From: an uncultured Rubrobacteraceae bacterium
GTDB lineage: Bacteria; Actinomycetota; Rubrobacteria; Rubrobacterales; Rubrobacteraceae
Assembly (NCBI GenBank): GCA_902806095.1
Contig: CADCVF010000044.1
Location: 1-36,582, forward strand
DNA: 36,582 bases
Reading direction: 5' to 3'
In this document: piece by piece, positions 8,664-16,175 of the stretch
How positions within the stretch are numbered: the stretch's first letter is position 1
Layout: each line of letters opens with the position of its first letter
Position numbers and translations under genes: made by a program
The notes under the pieces: generated by a model
Told to the model about the DNA's origin: nothing
Database searches by the model: none
Seen by the model: only the letters and a program-made list of their open reading frames with translations

Positions 8664-10220
8664 TCACTCTTTCTTCGTGCCGCTCACGCCGTATTCGAGG
8701 CCGTCCACCAATGCCTGCCAGGATGCTTCGATGATATTCTCGGAGACCCCGACGGCGCCCCACATGTGTTTGCCGTCTGTGGAGTCTATGAGGACGCGGG
8801 TCGTTGCCGCCGTTGCGCGGTGTTCATCCAGGATGCGGACCTTGTAGTTGGAGAGTTGGATCTCTTTAAGCTCCGGATAGTGGGGCCCTATGGCTTTCCT
8901 CAGCGCCTGGTCCAGGGCGTTGACGGGACCGTTGCCCTCCGCGGTGGAGATGACCCGTTGTCCGCCTACGGAGAGCTTTATGGTCGCCTCCGTCGTCGTC
9001 TCCCCGCCGGCCCGCTTCTCGGAGATGATCCTGAACGTCTCAAGCTCGAAGAGCGGGCTGTCCTCACCCATCGTCCGCCCGATCAGTAGCGCGAGCGAGG
9101 CGTCTGCGGCCTCGTAGTGATAGCCCTCGTACTCGCGTTGCTTTATGGCCCCGAGGATCTGGGTCGCATCGCCGGCCTCGATCCCAAGCTCTTCGGCCTT
9201 GGTCCTGATGGAGTTCTTCCCCGAGAGCTCACCGACGGGCGTCCGCCGCACGTTCCCTACGGCCTCGGGCGCGACGTGCTCGTAGGTCGCAGGGTCTTTG
9301 GAGATGCCGTCGACGTGCAGTCCGCCCTTGTGGGCGAAGGCGCTGCGTCCTACGAAGGGACGGTGCGTATCAGGCGTCAGGTTCATTAGCTCCGAGACGT
9401 AGTTGGAGACCTCGGTGAGCCGCCGCAATTCCTCATCATCCATGACCTTCAGCCCCATCTTGAGCTGCAGATTGGCGATGGTCGTTACCAGGTCGCAGTT
9501 GCCGCACCGCTCCCCGATACCGTTGACGGTCCCCTGTACGTGCGTCGCCCCCGCCTCTACCGCCACCAGAGCATTCGCCACCCCACACCCGGAGTCGTTG
9601 TGGGTGTGAATGCCGACCTCCACGTCAGGGAACTCCCGCACCGTGCGCGCCACAATGGCCTTGAGCTCGGTCGGGAGCGTCCCGCCATTCGTGTCACAGA
9701 GGACCAGCGTCGTCGCGCCCGCTTCGGCCGCGGCCCTAAGTACCGCGAGCGAGTACCCTGGATCGTCGCGAAAGCCGTCGAAGTAGTGCTCGGCGTCGAA
9801 GATGACCTCTTTGCCGGCGCCGGCCAGGTAGGCGACGGTGTCTCGCACGGACTCGAGGTTCTCCTCTTGGGTGGTCCGCAGCACCTTCTCGACGTGCAGC
9901 TTCCAGCTCTTGGCGACGATGCAGGCGACGGGCGCTGAGAGGGAGGGTAGGAGCGTTACCGCGGGGTCGTCCTCGGTGCGCCCTTTCGGGCGCCTGGCCC
10001 GCGTGAAGGCGACGAGCTTCGCGTGGTGGAGCGAAGAGTCATCGAAGCCCTCGAAGAACTCCAGGTCCTTGGGGTTGGAGGCTGGGAAGCCCGCTTCGAT
10101 GTAGTCGATCCCTAATGAGTCGAGCTCGCGGGCTATGCGGGCCTTGTCCTCTGCGGTCAGGCTCACGCCCTCGCGTTGGGTACCGTCGCGTAGCGTCGTG
10201 TCGAAAAGCGTAAGACTCAC
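8664..10220 (-). CDS. cimA: (R)-citramalate synthase
   Basis: 518 residues from GTG 10220; the GTGA overlaps the leuB stop by four bases, so translation is coupled. It condenses pyruvate and acetyl-CoA to citramalate, the first step of the threonine-independent route to 2-oxobutyrate and isoleucine. The DRE-TIM signature DTTLRDGTQ lies at residues 7-15, IEAGFPASN follows, and the metal-binding HTHN is in VGIHTHNDSGC. The C-terminal part is the allosteric (LeuA dimer) domain. The sequence pattern, including GTQREGVSLTAEDK and the inserted RRPKGRTEDDP segment, is that of the CimA/GSU1798-like group rather than of 2-isopropylmalate synthase. A separate leuA lies upstream in the same block. LeuB can act downstream on the 3-methylmalate intermediate. 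Confidence 0.88.
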   Translation of the reverse strand: MSLTLFDTTLRDGTQREGVSLTAEDKARIARELDSLGIDYIEAGFPASNPKDLEFFEGFDDSSLHHAKLVAFTRARRPKGRTEDDPAVTLLPSLSAPVACIVAKSWKLHVEKVLRTTQEENLESVRDTVAYLAGAGKEVIFDAEHYFDGFRDDPGYSLAVLRAAAEAGATTLVLCDTNGGTLPTELKAIVARTVREFPDVEVGIHTHNDSGCGVANALVAVEAGATHVQGTVNGIGERCGNCDLVTTIANLQLKMGLKVMDDEELRRLTEVSNYVSELMNLTPDTHRPFVGRSAFAHKGGLHVDGISKDPATYEHVAPEAVGNVRRTPVGELSGKNSIRTKAEELGIEAGDATQILGAIKQREYEGYHYEAADASLALLIGRTMGEDSPLFELETFRIISEKRAGGETTTEATIKLSVGGQRVISTAEGNGPVNALDQALRKAIGPHYPELKEIQLSNYKVRILDEHRATAATTRVLIDSTDGKHMWGAVGVSENIIEASWQALVDGLEYGVSGTKKE

Positions 10221-11284
10221 ATCACACCCTCTCCAGCCGCGACCCACTTGCTCACGGCCTTCGTTACTTCTTCGGTCGTCTTCTTTCCGCCGAGGTCCGG
10301 GGTCGAGAAATGGGCCTCGAGGGCGACGGATACGCCCTGTTCTATGGCCTCGGCAACGTCGGGGCGGCCCAGGGAGTGGCGGAACATCATCGCCGCTGAG
10401 AGGATGGTCGCGTAGGGGTTGGCTTTCCCTTCTCCCGCTATATCGGGGGCCGAGCCGTGGACGGGCTCGAAGATGCCTGGGGAGCCTGGCTTGCCCAAAG
10501 ACGCGCTCGGGAGCATCCCCATCGAGCCGGGGAGCATCGCGGCCTCGTCCGAGAGGATGTCCCCAAACAGGTTCTCGGTCAGCACGACGTCGAACCTCGT
10601 CGGGGCCTGAACGAGGTACATCGCCGCCGCGTCGACGAGGACGTGGTCGAGATCCACCCCAGGGTAATCTTCGGCCACCTCAGAGACGACCCTGCGCCAC
10701 AGCCGGCTCGTCGCCATGACATTCGCCTTGTCCACGCTCGTCACCCGCCGCTTGCGACGCTTCGCTGCGTCGAAGGCGACCCGCGCGACCCTATCTATCT
10801 CCTCCCTCGTGTACACGCTAAGATCGCTGGCCCTCTCCTCACCCTCTTCCTTCTCCCCGAAGTAAGCCCCGCCGGTAAGCTCCCTGACGATGAGCACGTC
10901 GACCCCATCGACGACCTCGCGTTTGAGGGGCGAGGAGCCTATCAGGGCCGGAATGGCGACTACGGGTCTCAGGTTGGCGAAGGCCCCCAGGTGTTTCCTT
11001 AGTCCGAGTAGCCCTGCCTCGGGACGCACTGGAGCGTCGTCGAAGTCGGGGTGCCCGACAGCGCCGAGCAACACCGAGTCCGAAGCACTGGCGGCCTCCA
11101 GTGTCTCCGCCGAGATAGGTTCGCCTTCCTGGCGGATGGCCGTTCCGCCGATCCTGCGCTCCTCGTAGCGCACTTCGATGCCGAAGTGCTCCGCCGCCGC
11201 GTCCACGACCTCGCGCGCGGCCCCGACCACCTCGGGTCCGATGCCGTCGCCTGGCAATAGTAGTATGTCGAACGCATCTCTCAT
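10217..11284 (-). CDS. leuB: 3-isopropylmalate dehydrogenase
   Basis: 355 residues from ATG 11284, with AGGAGG 7 bases upstream. It oxidatively decarboxylates 3-isopropylmalate to 2-oxoisocaproate with NAD+ in leucine synthesis, and probably 3-methylmalate in the citramalate route. Typical features are the N-terminal [12 protein letters not shown], the substrate-binding [13 protein letters not shown] segment, the [10 protein letters not shown] motif, the Lys-containing SVDKANVM, the acidic metal-binding [13 protein letters not shown] and the NAD-binding [12 protein letters not shown]. The open frame reaches 11323, but the start with the strong RBS is preferred. It lies 12 bases downstream of the HExxH gene. 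Confidence 0.92.
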   Translation of the reverse strand: MRDAFDILLLPGDGIGPEVVGAAREVVDAAAEHFGIEVRYEERRIGGTAIRQEGEPISAETLEAASASDSVLLGAVGHPDFDDAPVRPEAGLLGLRKHLGAFANLRPVVAIPALIGSSPLKREVVDGVDVLIVRELTGGAYFGEKEEGEERASDLSVYTREEIDRVARVAFDAAKRRKRRVTSVDKANVMATSRLWRRVVSEVAEDYPGVDLDHVLVDAAAMYLVQAPTRFDVVLTENLFGDILSDEAAMLPGSMGMLPSASLGKPGSPGIFEPVHGSAPDIAGEGKANPYATILSAAMMFRHSLGRPDVAEAIEQGVSVALEAHFSTPDLGGKKTTEEVTKAVSKWVAAGEGVM

Positions 11285-11295
11285 AGCGGATCCTC

Positions 11296-12045
11296 CTAAA
11301 ACTCGGGCCTCGACACCAGCCACTCCCGTCCGCCCTGACCTAGAGCGCCTGCGAGCAACTCCTCGGCCCGCTCCTCATCGACTATCTCGTCTTCTTCCCA
11401 GAGATCGTGGAATATGTTCTGCAGGAAACCTTCTCCGAACACCTCGAGCGCCGCCGCGCCGAGCAGGAGCAGCAGATTCTGAAACGACATCTGATCTCCC
11501 GCTCCCGCCGGTGCACTGAATCCCCGCACGGTGAAACCCGGCTCCCTCTCTATCCGTGACAGATGCTCCTCCAGGGGAAGACCGACCCTACGGGCGACCG
11601 CCGCCGAGGCGGCCTGCGGCACGAACTCTCCGAGCCATGCAGGGGTCTTCACGACCTCCCGCCCGAGCAGGAACGCGTGGGCCATCTCGTGCCAGACGGT
11701 TAGAGGAAGCGTTGCCGCGGTGCGCGGCCTGAACACGGGCGAGAGGTCCTCTGGCAGCACCAGGGCTGGAGGCTTGACGGAACGGGTGAAGTAGGGGAGC
11801 CCTGGCGGATAGGGACGCGCGTTGTCGCGCGGCGCCTCTCTCCAGTCCTCGTCGGCCTCGAGGTAGGCTATGAGCGCTGGCGGCTCGACGGAGAGTATCC
11901 GCCCGAGCGTCTTGTAGCCCTGCGCGAGATAGCCAGAGAGCTCCCTGGCTTTCCCGGCCAGCCTTGGAGCGTAGAGGAGGGGCACCTCCGCGTCCAGGCG
12001 TTCGTAGCCCGGCGGGGCTGCTACGGCGCTACCTGCGCGTCCCAC
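11296..12045 (-). CDS. Predicted zinc metallopeptidase-like protein (HExxH)
   Basis: 249 residues from GTG 12045, overlapping the end of leuA by 25 bases. It contains TVWHEMAHAF (His119, Glu120, His123) followed after 16 residues by Glu140 in WLGE. This is a gluzincin-type HExxH...E zinc site, and the WLxE element recalls M1-family peptidases. There is no signal peptide or obvious membrane helix, so the protein is probably cytoplasmic. No known leucine-pathway enzyme matches it. Its place between leuA and leuB, with overlapping or very close junctions, shows it is co-expressed with the pathway, but its role there is unknown. The start is uncertain because no ATG lies near the N-terminus. Confidence 0.7.
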   Translation of the reverse strand: MGRAGSAVAAPPGYERLDAEVPLLYAPRLAGKARELSGYLAQGYKTLGRILSVEPPALIAYLEADEDWREAPRDNARPYPPGLPYFTRSVKPPALVLPEDLSPVFRPRTAATLPLTVWHEMAHAFLLGREVVKTPAWLGEFVPQAASAAVARRVGLPLEEHLSRIEREPGFTVRGFSAPAGAGDQMSFQNLLLLLGAAALEVFGEGFLQNIFHDLWEEDEIVDEERAEELLAGALGQGGREWLVSRPEF

Positions 12046-13562
12046 CTGGCTCCGACTATGCCTGCCGTGTAGACGTTGACGGCCCGCACGTAGGCGCGCG
12101 CCGCCGCCTCGACGACGTCCTGGGAGAGGCCGCGTCCTGCGTAATCCCCGCCCTCGAACTCGACGGAGACCCTGACCTCGCCGAGGGCGTCCTTCCCGCC
12201 CGTAACGGCGTCGATGCGGAAGTCCGTCAGCCTACCCTTTATGTTCGTCGCTGCGTCGATGGCCCGGAAGACCGCGTCGACGGGCCCCTCGCCCTCTGCC
12301 TCGGCCTCGAACGTGCCCTGTTCGGCGTGGGAGATGGTGACAGCGGCCCGGCTCTGGCGGCCCGTGGCGGCTACCACACGGAACGACTCGAGCACGAACT
12401 TGCCCTCGAAGGAGCCGACCTCGTCTGCGGCGATCGCCTCGAGGTCGGCGGCGGTCACGGTCTTCTTGTGGTCCGCTATCTCCTTGAAACGCGTGAATGC
12501 GCGCTTTAGGACCTCGCCCTCGACGTAGTAACCGAGCTCCTCGAGGGCGTCCTTGAGCGCGTGGCGGCCAGAATGCTTGCCGAGGAAGATGTTCGTCCCC
12601 TCCAGGCCGATGTCTTCTTTGGTCATGATCTCGAACGTCCGCCTGTCCTTGAGCACGCCGTCCTGGTGGATGCCCGACTCGTGCAGAAACGCGTTGCGCC
12701 CGACGATGGCCTTGTTCGGGGGAACCTCATAGCCCGTGATATTCGAGACCATGCGGCTCGTGTTGGCGAGCTGGCGGGTCTCGACGCCAACAGTGGCGCT
12801 GTAGAAGTCCGAGCGTGTGGCTAGCGCCATCACGACCTCCTCCAGCGAGGCGTTACCGGCCCGCTCTCCGATGCCGTTGACGGCGACTTCGATCTGGCCT
12901 GCCCCGACCTCGACTCCGGCGAGCGAGTTGGCGACGGCCATCCCGAGGTCATCGTGGCAGTGGACCGAGAGGACACGCTCATCGAGTGCTGGCACCCGCT
13001 CTCGGAGCTGCCTGAGGAACTCCGCGAACTCGACCGGCGTCGTGTAGCCGACCGTGTCGGCGATGTTGACGACGTCTGCCCCGGCTTCGACGGCAGCGGC
13101 GACGATCTCGGAGAGGTAGCCTACGTCCGTGCGCGTCGCGTCCATCGGTGAGAACTCGACGTTCTCACAGAGGTTCTTGGCGAAACGAACCGCCTCGCCG
13201 GCCCTATTCAGAATGTCTTCCCGGTTCGAGCGCATCTGGTGTTCTATGTGCAGATCACTGGTGCCTACGAAGGTGTGGATGCGTGGCCTCTGTGACCACT
13301 GCACAGCCTCCCAGGCACGAACGATGTCCTGCTCGTGGATGCGGGCGAGGCCGGTGATCCTCGGACCTTTGACCTCCGAGGCGATGCGGCTAACCGACTC
13401 GAAGTCCCCATCGGAGGTGATCGGGAACCCCGCCTCGATTACGTCGACCTTCAGGCGGGCGAGCTGGCGGGCTATCTCTACCTTCTCCTCCACGGACAGG
13501 GAGATGCCTGGCGACTGCTCGCCGTCTCGCAAGGTGGTGTCGAAGATCTCTACGCGACGCAT
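12021..13562 (-). CDS. leuA: 2-isopropylmalate synthase
   Basis: 513 residues from ATG 13562, with AGGAGG about 9 bases upstream. It condenses acetyl-CoA with 2-oxoisovalerate in the first committed step of leucine synthesis. The DRE-TIM barrel shows FDTTLRDGEQSPG (7-19), IEAGFPITS, the metal-binding HCHDD and VNGIGERAGN. The C-terminal regulatory (LeuA dimer) domain covers about residues 390-510 and would bind leucine for feedback inhibition. It begins a sub-operon with the HExxH gene, leuB and cimA. A 184-base gap to ilvE holds a short Leu/Ile/Val-containing ORF and a strong stem-loop, which suggests leucine-dependent attenuation in addition to feedback inhibition. Confidence 0.92.
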   Translation of the reverse strand: MRRVEIFDTTLRDGEQSPGISLSVEEKVEIARQLARLKVDVIEAGFPITSDGDFESVSRIASEVKGPRITGLARIHEQDIVRAWEAVQWSQRPRIHTFVGTSDLHIEHQMRSNREDILNRAGEAVRFAKNLCENVEFSPMDATRTDVGYLSEIVAAAVEAGADVVNIADTVGYTTPVEFAEFLRQLRERVPALDERVLSVHCHDDLGMAVANSLAGVEVGAGQIEVAVNGIGERAGNASLEEVVMALATRSDFYSATVGVETRQLANTSRMVSNITGYEVPPNKAIVGRNAFLHESGIHQDGVLKDRRTFEIMTKEDIGLEGTNIFLGKHSGRHALKDALEELGYYVEGEVLKRAFTRFKEIADHKKTVTAADLEAIAADEVGSFEGKFVLESFRVVAATGRQSRAAVTISHAEQGTFEAEAEGEGPVDAVFRAIDAATNIKGRLTDFRIDAVTGGKDALGEVRVSVEFEGGDYAGRGLSQDVVEAAARAYVRAVNVYTAGIVGARWDAQVAP

Positions 13563-13616
13563 GTGTCTCGTCCTCCTACGTTTCGAAAACTTGTCGAAGA
13601 ATTGCGGCTTGAGGCT

Positions 13617-13672
13617 GGTGGCCGCGGACAGCCGGCTAGGTACCGGGGCTGATAATTCGCCCGGCGGCCACC
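13617..13672 (-). promoter_or_regulatory. Stem-loop in the leuA leader
   Basis: GGTGGCCGC at 13617-13625 pairs perfectly with GCGGCCACC at 13664-13672. Between the arms, CCGGG (13643-13647) can instead pair with CCCGG (13660-13664), overlapping the outer arm by one base, so two alternative folds exist. On the transcript the structure follows directly after the Leu codons of the leader ORF. No U-tract follows, so an intrinsic terminator is not proven. Confidence 0.5.
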
Positions 13673-13707
13673 CTGGCTAGTCGTAGGATGTGGCGAGAGA
13701 CGCGCAA
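13636..13707 (-). CDS. Putative leuA leader peptide
   Basis: A 23-codon ORF from TTG 13707 to TAG at 13636-13638, read as (M)RVSRHILRLARVAAGRII then four more residues. Leu, Ile and Val make up about a third of it, and the central Leu-Arg-Leu uses CTA-CGA-CTA (13678-13686). The outer stem begins a few codons after these Leu codons, the geometry expected of an attenuator. A GAAGGAG (13722-13728) is the only possible ribosome-binding site and stands 14 bases from the TTG, which is long; this weakens the case for efficient translation. Confidence 0.4.
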   Translation of the reverse strand: MRVSRHILRLARVAAGRIISPGT

Positions 13708-13746
13708 GATGTCTAGATGTACTCCTTCATGAAGGGCGGCAGTATC

Positions 13747-14703
13747 TCATCCCGCCGCCCGCTCCGCAACCTCGACGGCCACGGTCCAGTCTGCGTACTC
13801 CTCCCACCCGCCGCGCGCGGCCTTGAAGTACAGCTCCTGAAGGCGCTCGACGACGGGACCTATGCTGCCGGTCCCAACGGGACGGTCGTCGACCTCGATC
13901 ACGGGCGCTATCTGGAATCCCGTCCCCGACAGGAACACCTCGTCTGCGGCGTAGAGCTCAGTACGGCCCACCTCGCGTTCTATGACGGGCATCCCCAGCT
14001 CCTTGCCCGCCAGCTCCATGACGGCCTCGCGCGTTATGCCCTCCAGGATGTCAGCCGTGACTGGCGGAGTGATGAGCTGGCCCTTCCTGACGAGGAAGAT
14101 GTTAGCCGCGCTCGCCTCGGAGACCTGCCCGCCCTGGGTTAGAAAGATGGCGTCGTCGTAGCCTGCCATGTGCGCCTCATCGACCGCGAGCGCCGTGTTG
14201 ACGTAGGAGCCCGTGCACTTGGCGCGCGCCGGGATCGCATTGTCCGGCGTGCGCCGCCAGGAAGAGACACAGACCTTCAGGCCAGTAAGCTCGACGTAGT
14301 TGCCCATGGGGACCGTGAAGATGGATAGCTCCGATTCCCCCTTGAGGTTCACACCAACCGATTCAACGGCCTTGAAGGCAAGCGGTCTTATGTAAGTATC
14401 CACCCGCGGCGCGTTGCGCTTCAGGATCTCCAGCGTGACTTCGCAGAGCTCGTCGACGGTGTTGGGCAGGTCTATGCGTAGCAGCCGGCAGGACCTCTCG
14501 AAGCGTTCGAAGTGCTCGCGCAGCTTCAGGACCTGCAAAGTCCCACGCTCCTCGCTCCAGTAAGCCCTTATGCCCTCGAAGACGCCCGTGCCGTAGTTCA
14601 GGGCGTGGGTAGCGGGGGAGAGGCGTATCTCGCCCATCCTGACGAGCTCGCCGCCGTGGTAGGCCCACTCGGCGTCCGACGCTGCAAAAGCTCTACGACT
14701 CAT
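13747..14703 (-). CDS. ilvE: Branched-chain amino acid aminotransferase
   Basis: 318 residues from ATG 14703, overlapping the ilvC stop by four bases (ATGA). This fold-type IV PLP transaminase catalyses the last step of valine, leucine and isoleucine synthesis with glutamate. Lys162 in [13 protein letters not shown] is the expected PLP lysine. The N-terminal [16 protein letters not shown], the [12 protein letters not shown] motif and [11 protein letters not shown] are typical of BCAT. Length fits the bacterial family. The gene is the last of the tightly packed ilvB-N-C-E run before the leuA leader. Confidence 0.92.
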   Translation of the reverse strand: MSRRAFAASDAEWAYHGGELVRMGEIRLSPATHALNYGTGVFEGIRAYWSEERGTLQVLKLREHFERFERSCRLLRIDLPNTVDELCEVTLEILKRNAPRVDTYIRPLAFKAVESVGVNLKGESELSIFTVPMGNYVELTGLKVCVSSWRRTPDNAIPARAKCTGSYVNTALAVDEAHMAGYDDAIFLTQGGQVSEASAANIFLVRKGQLITPPVTADILEGITREAVMELAGKELGMPVIEREVGRTELYAADEVFLSGTGFQIAPVIEVDDRPVGTGSIGPVVERLQELYFKAARGGWEEYADWTVAVEVAERAAG

Positions 14704-15722
14704 AGATTCTCACCTCCAGCGGAGCCAGCGGAGGTCTCTATACCCTCGGCCGCGAGCGCCCGCAGTTCCTGTCCGACTTTCTCGACCTGCGTCTCGGCCT
14801 CCCTGCGGCGCATCGCGAGGAAGCTCGACCCTCCCGCCTGATTCTCGAGCACCCAGTCTTTGGCCCACTTGCCGCTCTGAATGTCAGCGAGTATCTGGCG
14901 CATCCTCTCTTTGGCGGCTTCGTCGATGATCTTCGGTCCCGCCGTGTAGTCGCCGTACTCGGCGGTGTTCGAGATCGAGTAGCGCATACCCGCGAGCCCG
15001 CCCTCGTAGATCAGGTCGACGATCAGCTTGAGCTCGTTTACGCACTCGTAGTAAGCGAGCTCCGGCTGGTAGCCAGCCTCTACAAGCGTCTCGAACCCGG
15101 CTGTAAGGAGCGCCGTCAGCCCGCCACACAACACCGCCTGCTCCCCGAAGAGGTCTGTCTCGGTCTCCTCCGCGAAGGTGGTCTCGATGATGCCGGCGCG
15201 CCCGCTCCCTATGGCGCGGGCGTAGGAGAGGATCACATCCCTGGCCTGCCCAGAAGCGTCATTCTGTACCGCAAACAGCGATGGCATCCCCTTGCCCTCG
15301 ACGTACAGACGCCTCAGCACGTGTCCTGGTCCCTTGGGGGCCACGAGGCCTAGGTCGATCTCGGGGGGGACGACGATCTGGTTGAAGTGGATGTTGAAGC
15401 CATGGGCGAAGAGCATGAGGTCGCCCTCGGAGAGGTTCGGCCCGACCTCGGCCTCGAAGACGGCGGGTTGCTTCTCGTCGGGGAGGAGCATCATCACCAC
15501 GTCGGCCGCCCGTACGGCATCAGCGATGGTCTCGACCTGCAGCCCGTCACTCTCTGCCTTGGGCCAGCTCTTGGAGCCCTCGTAGAGCCCGACGGTCACG
15601 TCGCAGCCCGACTCCTTCAGGTTCAGGGCGTGGGCGTGACCCTGACTGCCGTAGCCGAGGATCGCGACCTTCCGGCTTGTGATCTCATTCCCTATGTCTC
15701 CCTCACGGTATACCCGTGCCAT
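14700..15722 (-). CDS. ilvC: Ketol-acid reductoisomerase, class I
   Basis: 340 residues, the class I (short) form. It isomerises and reduces 2-acetolactate or 2-aceto-2-hydroxybutyrate with NAD(P)H and Mg2+. The Rossmann motif [13 protein letters not shown] lies at about 23-35. The loop that selects the cofactor reads [10 protein letters not shown], with Ser residues suited to the 2'-phosphate of NADPH. Catalytic elements include [16 protein letters not shown] and the metal-binding [11 protein letters not shown]. The ATG directly abuts the ilvN stop with no gap, and the GGAGG used lies inside the end of ilvN, so translation is coupled. Confidence 0.93.
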   Translation of the reverse strand: MARVYREGDIGNEITSRKVAILGYGSQGHAHALNLKESGCDVTVGLYEGSKSWPKAESDGLQVETIADAVRAADVVMMLLPDEKQPAVFEAEVGPNLSEGDLMLFAHGFNIHFNQIVVPPEIDLGLVAPKGPGHVLRRLYVEGKGMPSLFAVQNDASGQARDVILSYARAIGSGRAGIIETTFAEETETDLFGEQAVLCGGLTALLTAGFETLVEAGYQPELAYYECVNELKLIVDLIYEGGLAGMRYSISNTAEYGDYTAGPKIIDEAAKERMRQILADIQSGKWAKDWVLENQAGGSSFLAMRRREAETQVEKVGQELRALAAEGIETSAGSAGGENL

Positions 15723-16175
15723 CTAGACTCCTCCCTCGGGACGGGCCAAAGGACCCAGCCTGACAACTTCTCGGGCGCCGTCGCCAAGGGCGGCGAGAAA
15801 ATCATCGACCTTCTCGGGAGCCCCTGACGCCACGACCGTGCCGGCGTCTTCGTGCGCCTCGATGCCTGATCGCTCCGCCGCCTCGCGCCAGTCTCCCGAG
15901 GTCGAGATCATGGCCACCTCCATAGTCTCCGCCGGTCCTGCCTCGCTTACGTCTTCGAGGGCCGAGATGAGGGCCGTGAAGCGAAGCGCTGACTCGGACG
16001 GGCAGTCGAGCAAAATAGTGGCCCGCATTCCGTCACTATCCCGTCCGAGCGTGAAGCCCGCGACGGGCATCCTCTTGTTCTGCAGTGTCATTAGCAGCCT
16101 GTTCAGGGCGAGCATGCCGCCCGTAAAGCGGACCTCGACGGTGTTCAGGGCGACGCCCGTTGCCGCTTCAGGCAC
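15723..16175 (-). CDS. ilvN: Acetolactate synthase regulatory subunit-like ACT protein
   Basis: 150 residues from ATG 16175, overlapping ilvB by 8 bases. Position and size point to the small, valine-sensing subunit of acetolactate synthase. The first 75 residues fit an ACT domain (pattern VEVRFTGGMLALNRLLMTLQ... ATILLDC). However, the usual IlvN hallmarks, an N-terminal ENxPGVLSR-type turn and a conserved C-terminal domain, are not recognisable. It is therefore a divergent small subunit, assigned mainly from its place between ilvB and ilvC. Feedback behaviour cannot be predicted from the sequence. Confidence 0.65.
   Translation of the reverse strand: MPEAATGVALNTVEVRFTGGMLALNRLLMTLQNKRMPVAGFTLGRDSDGMRATILLDCPSESALRFTALISALEDVSEAGPAETMEVAMISTSGDWREAAERSGIEAHEDAGTVVASGAPEKVDDFLAALGDGAREVVRLGPLARPEGGV

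Noticed and set aside
8506-8763. Small ORF containing SFPRKRESR
   Set aside because: It is the chance translation of palindromic repeat copy 2, a known annotation artefact.
13665-13675. AGGGTGGCCGC upstream of leuA, similar to the T-box motif AGGGTGGNACCGCG
   Set aside because: Only the first eight or so bases fit; the ACCGCG part and the upstream specifier-stem layout are absent. A peptide-type leader explains the region better.
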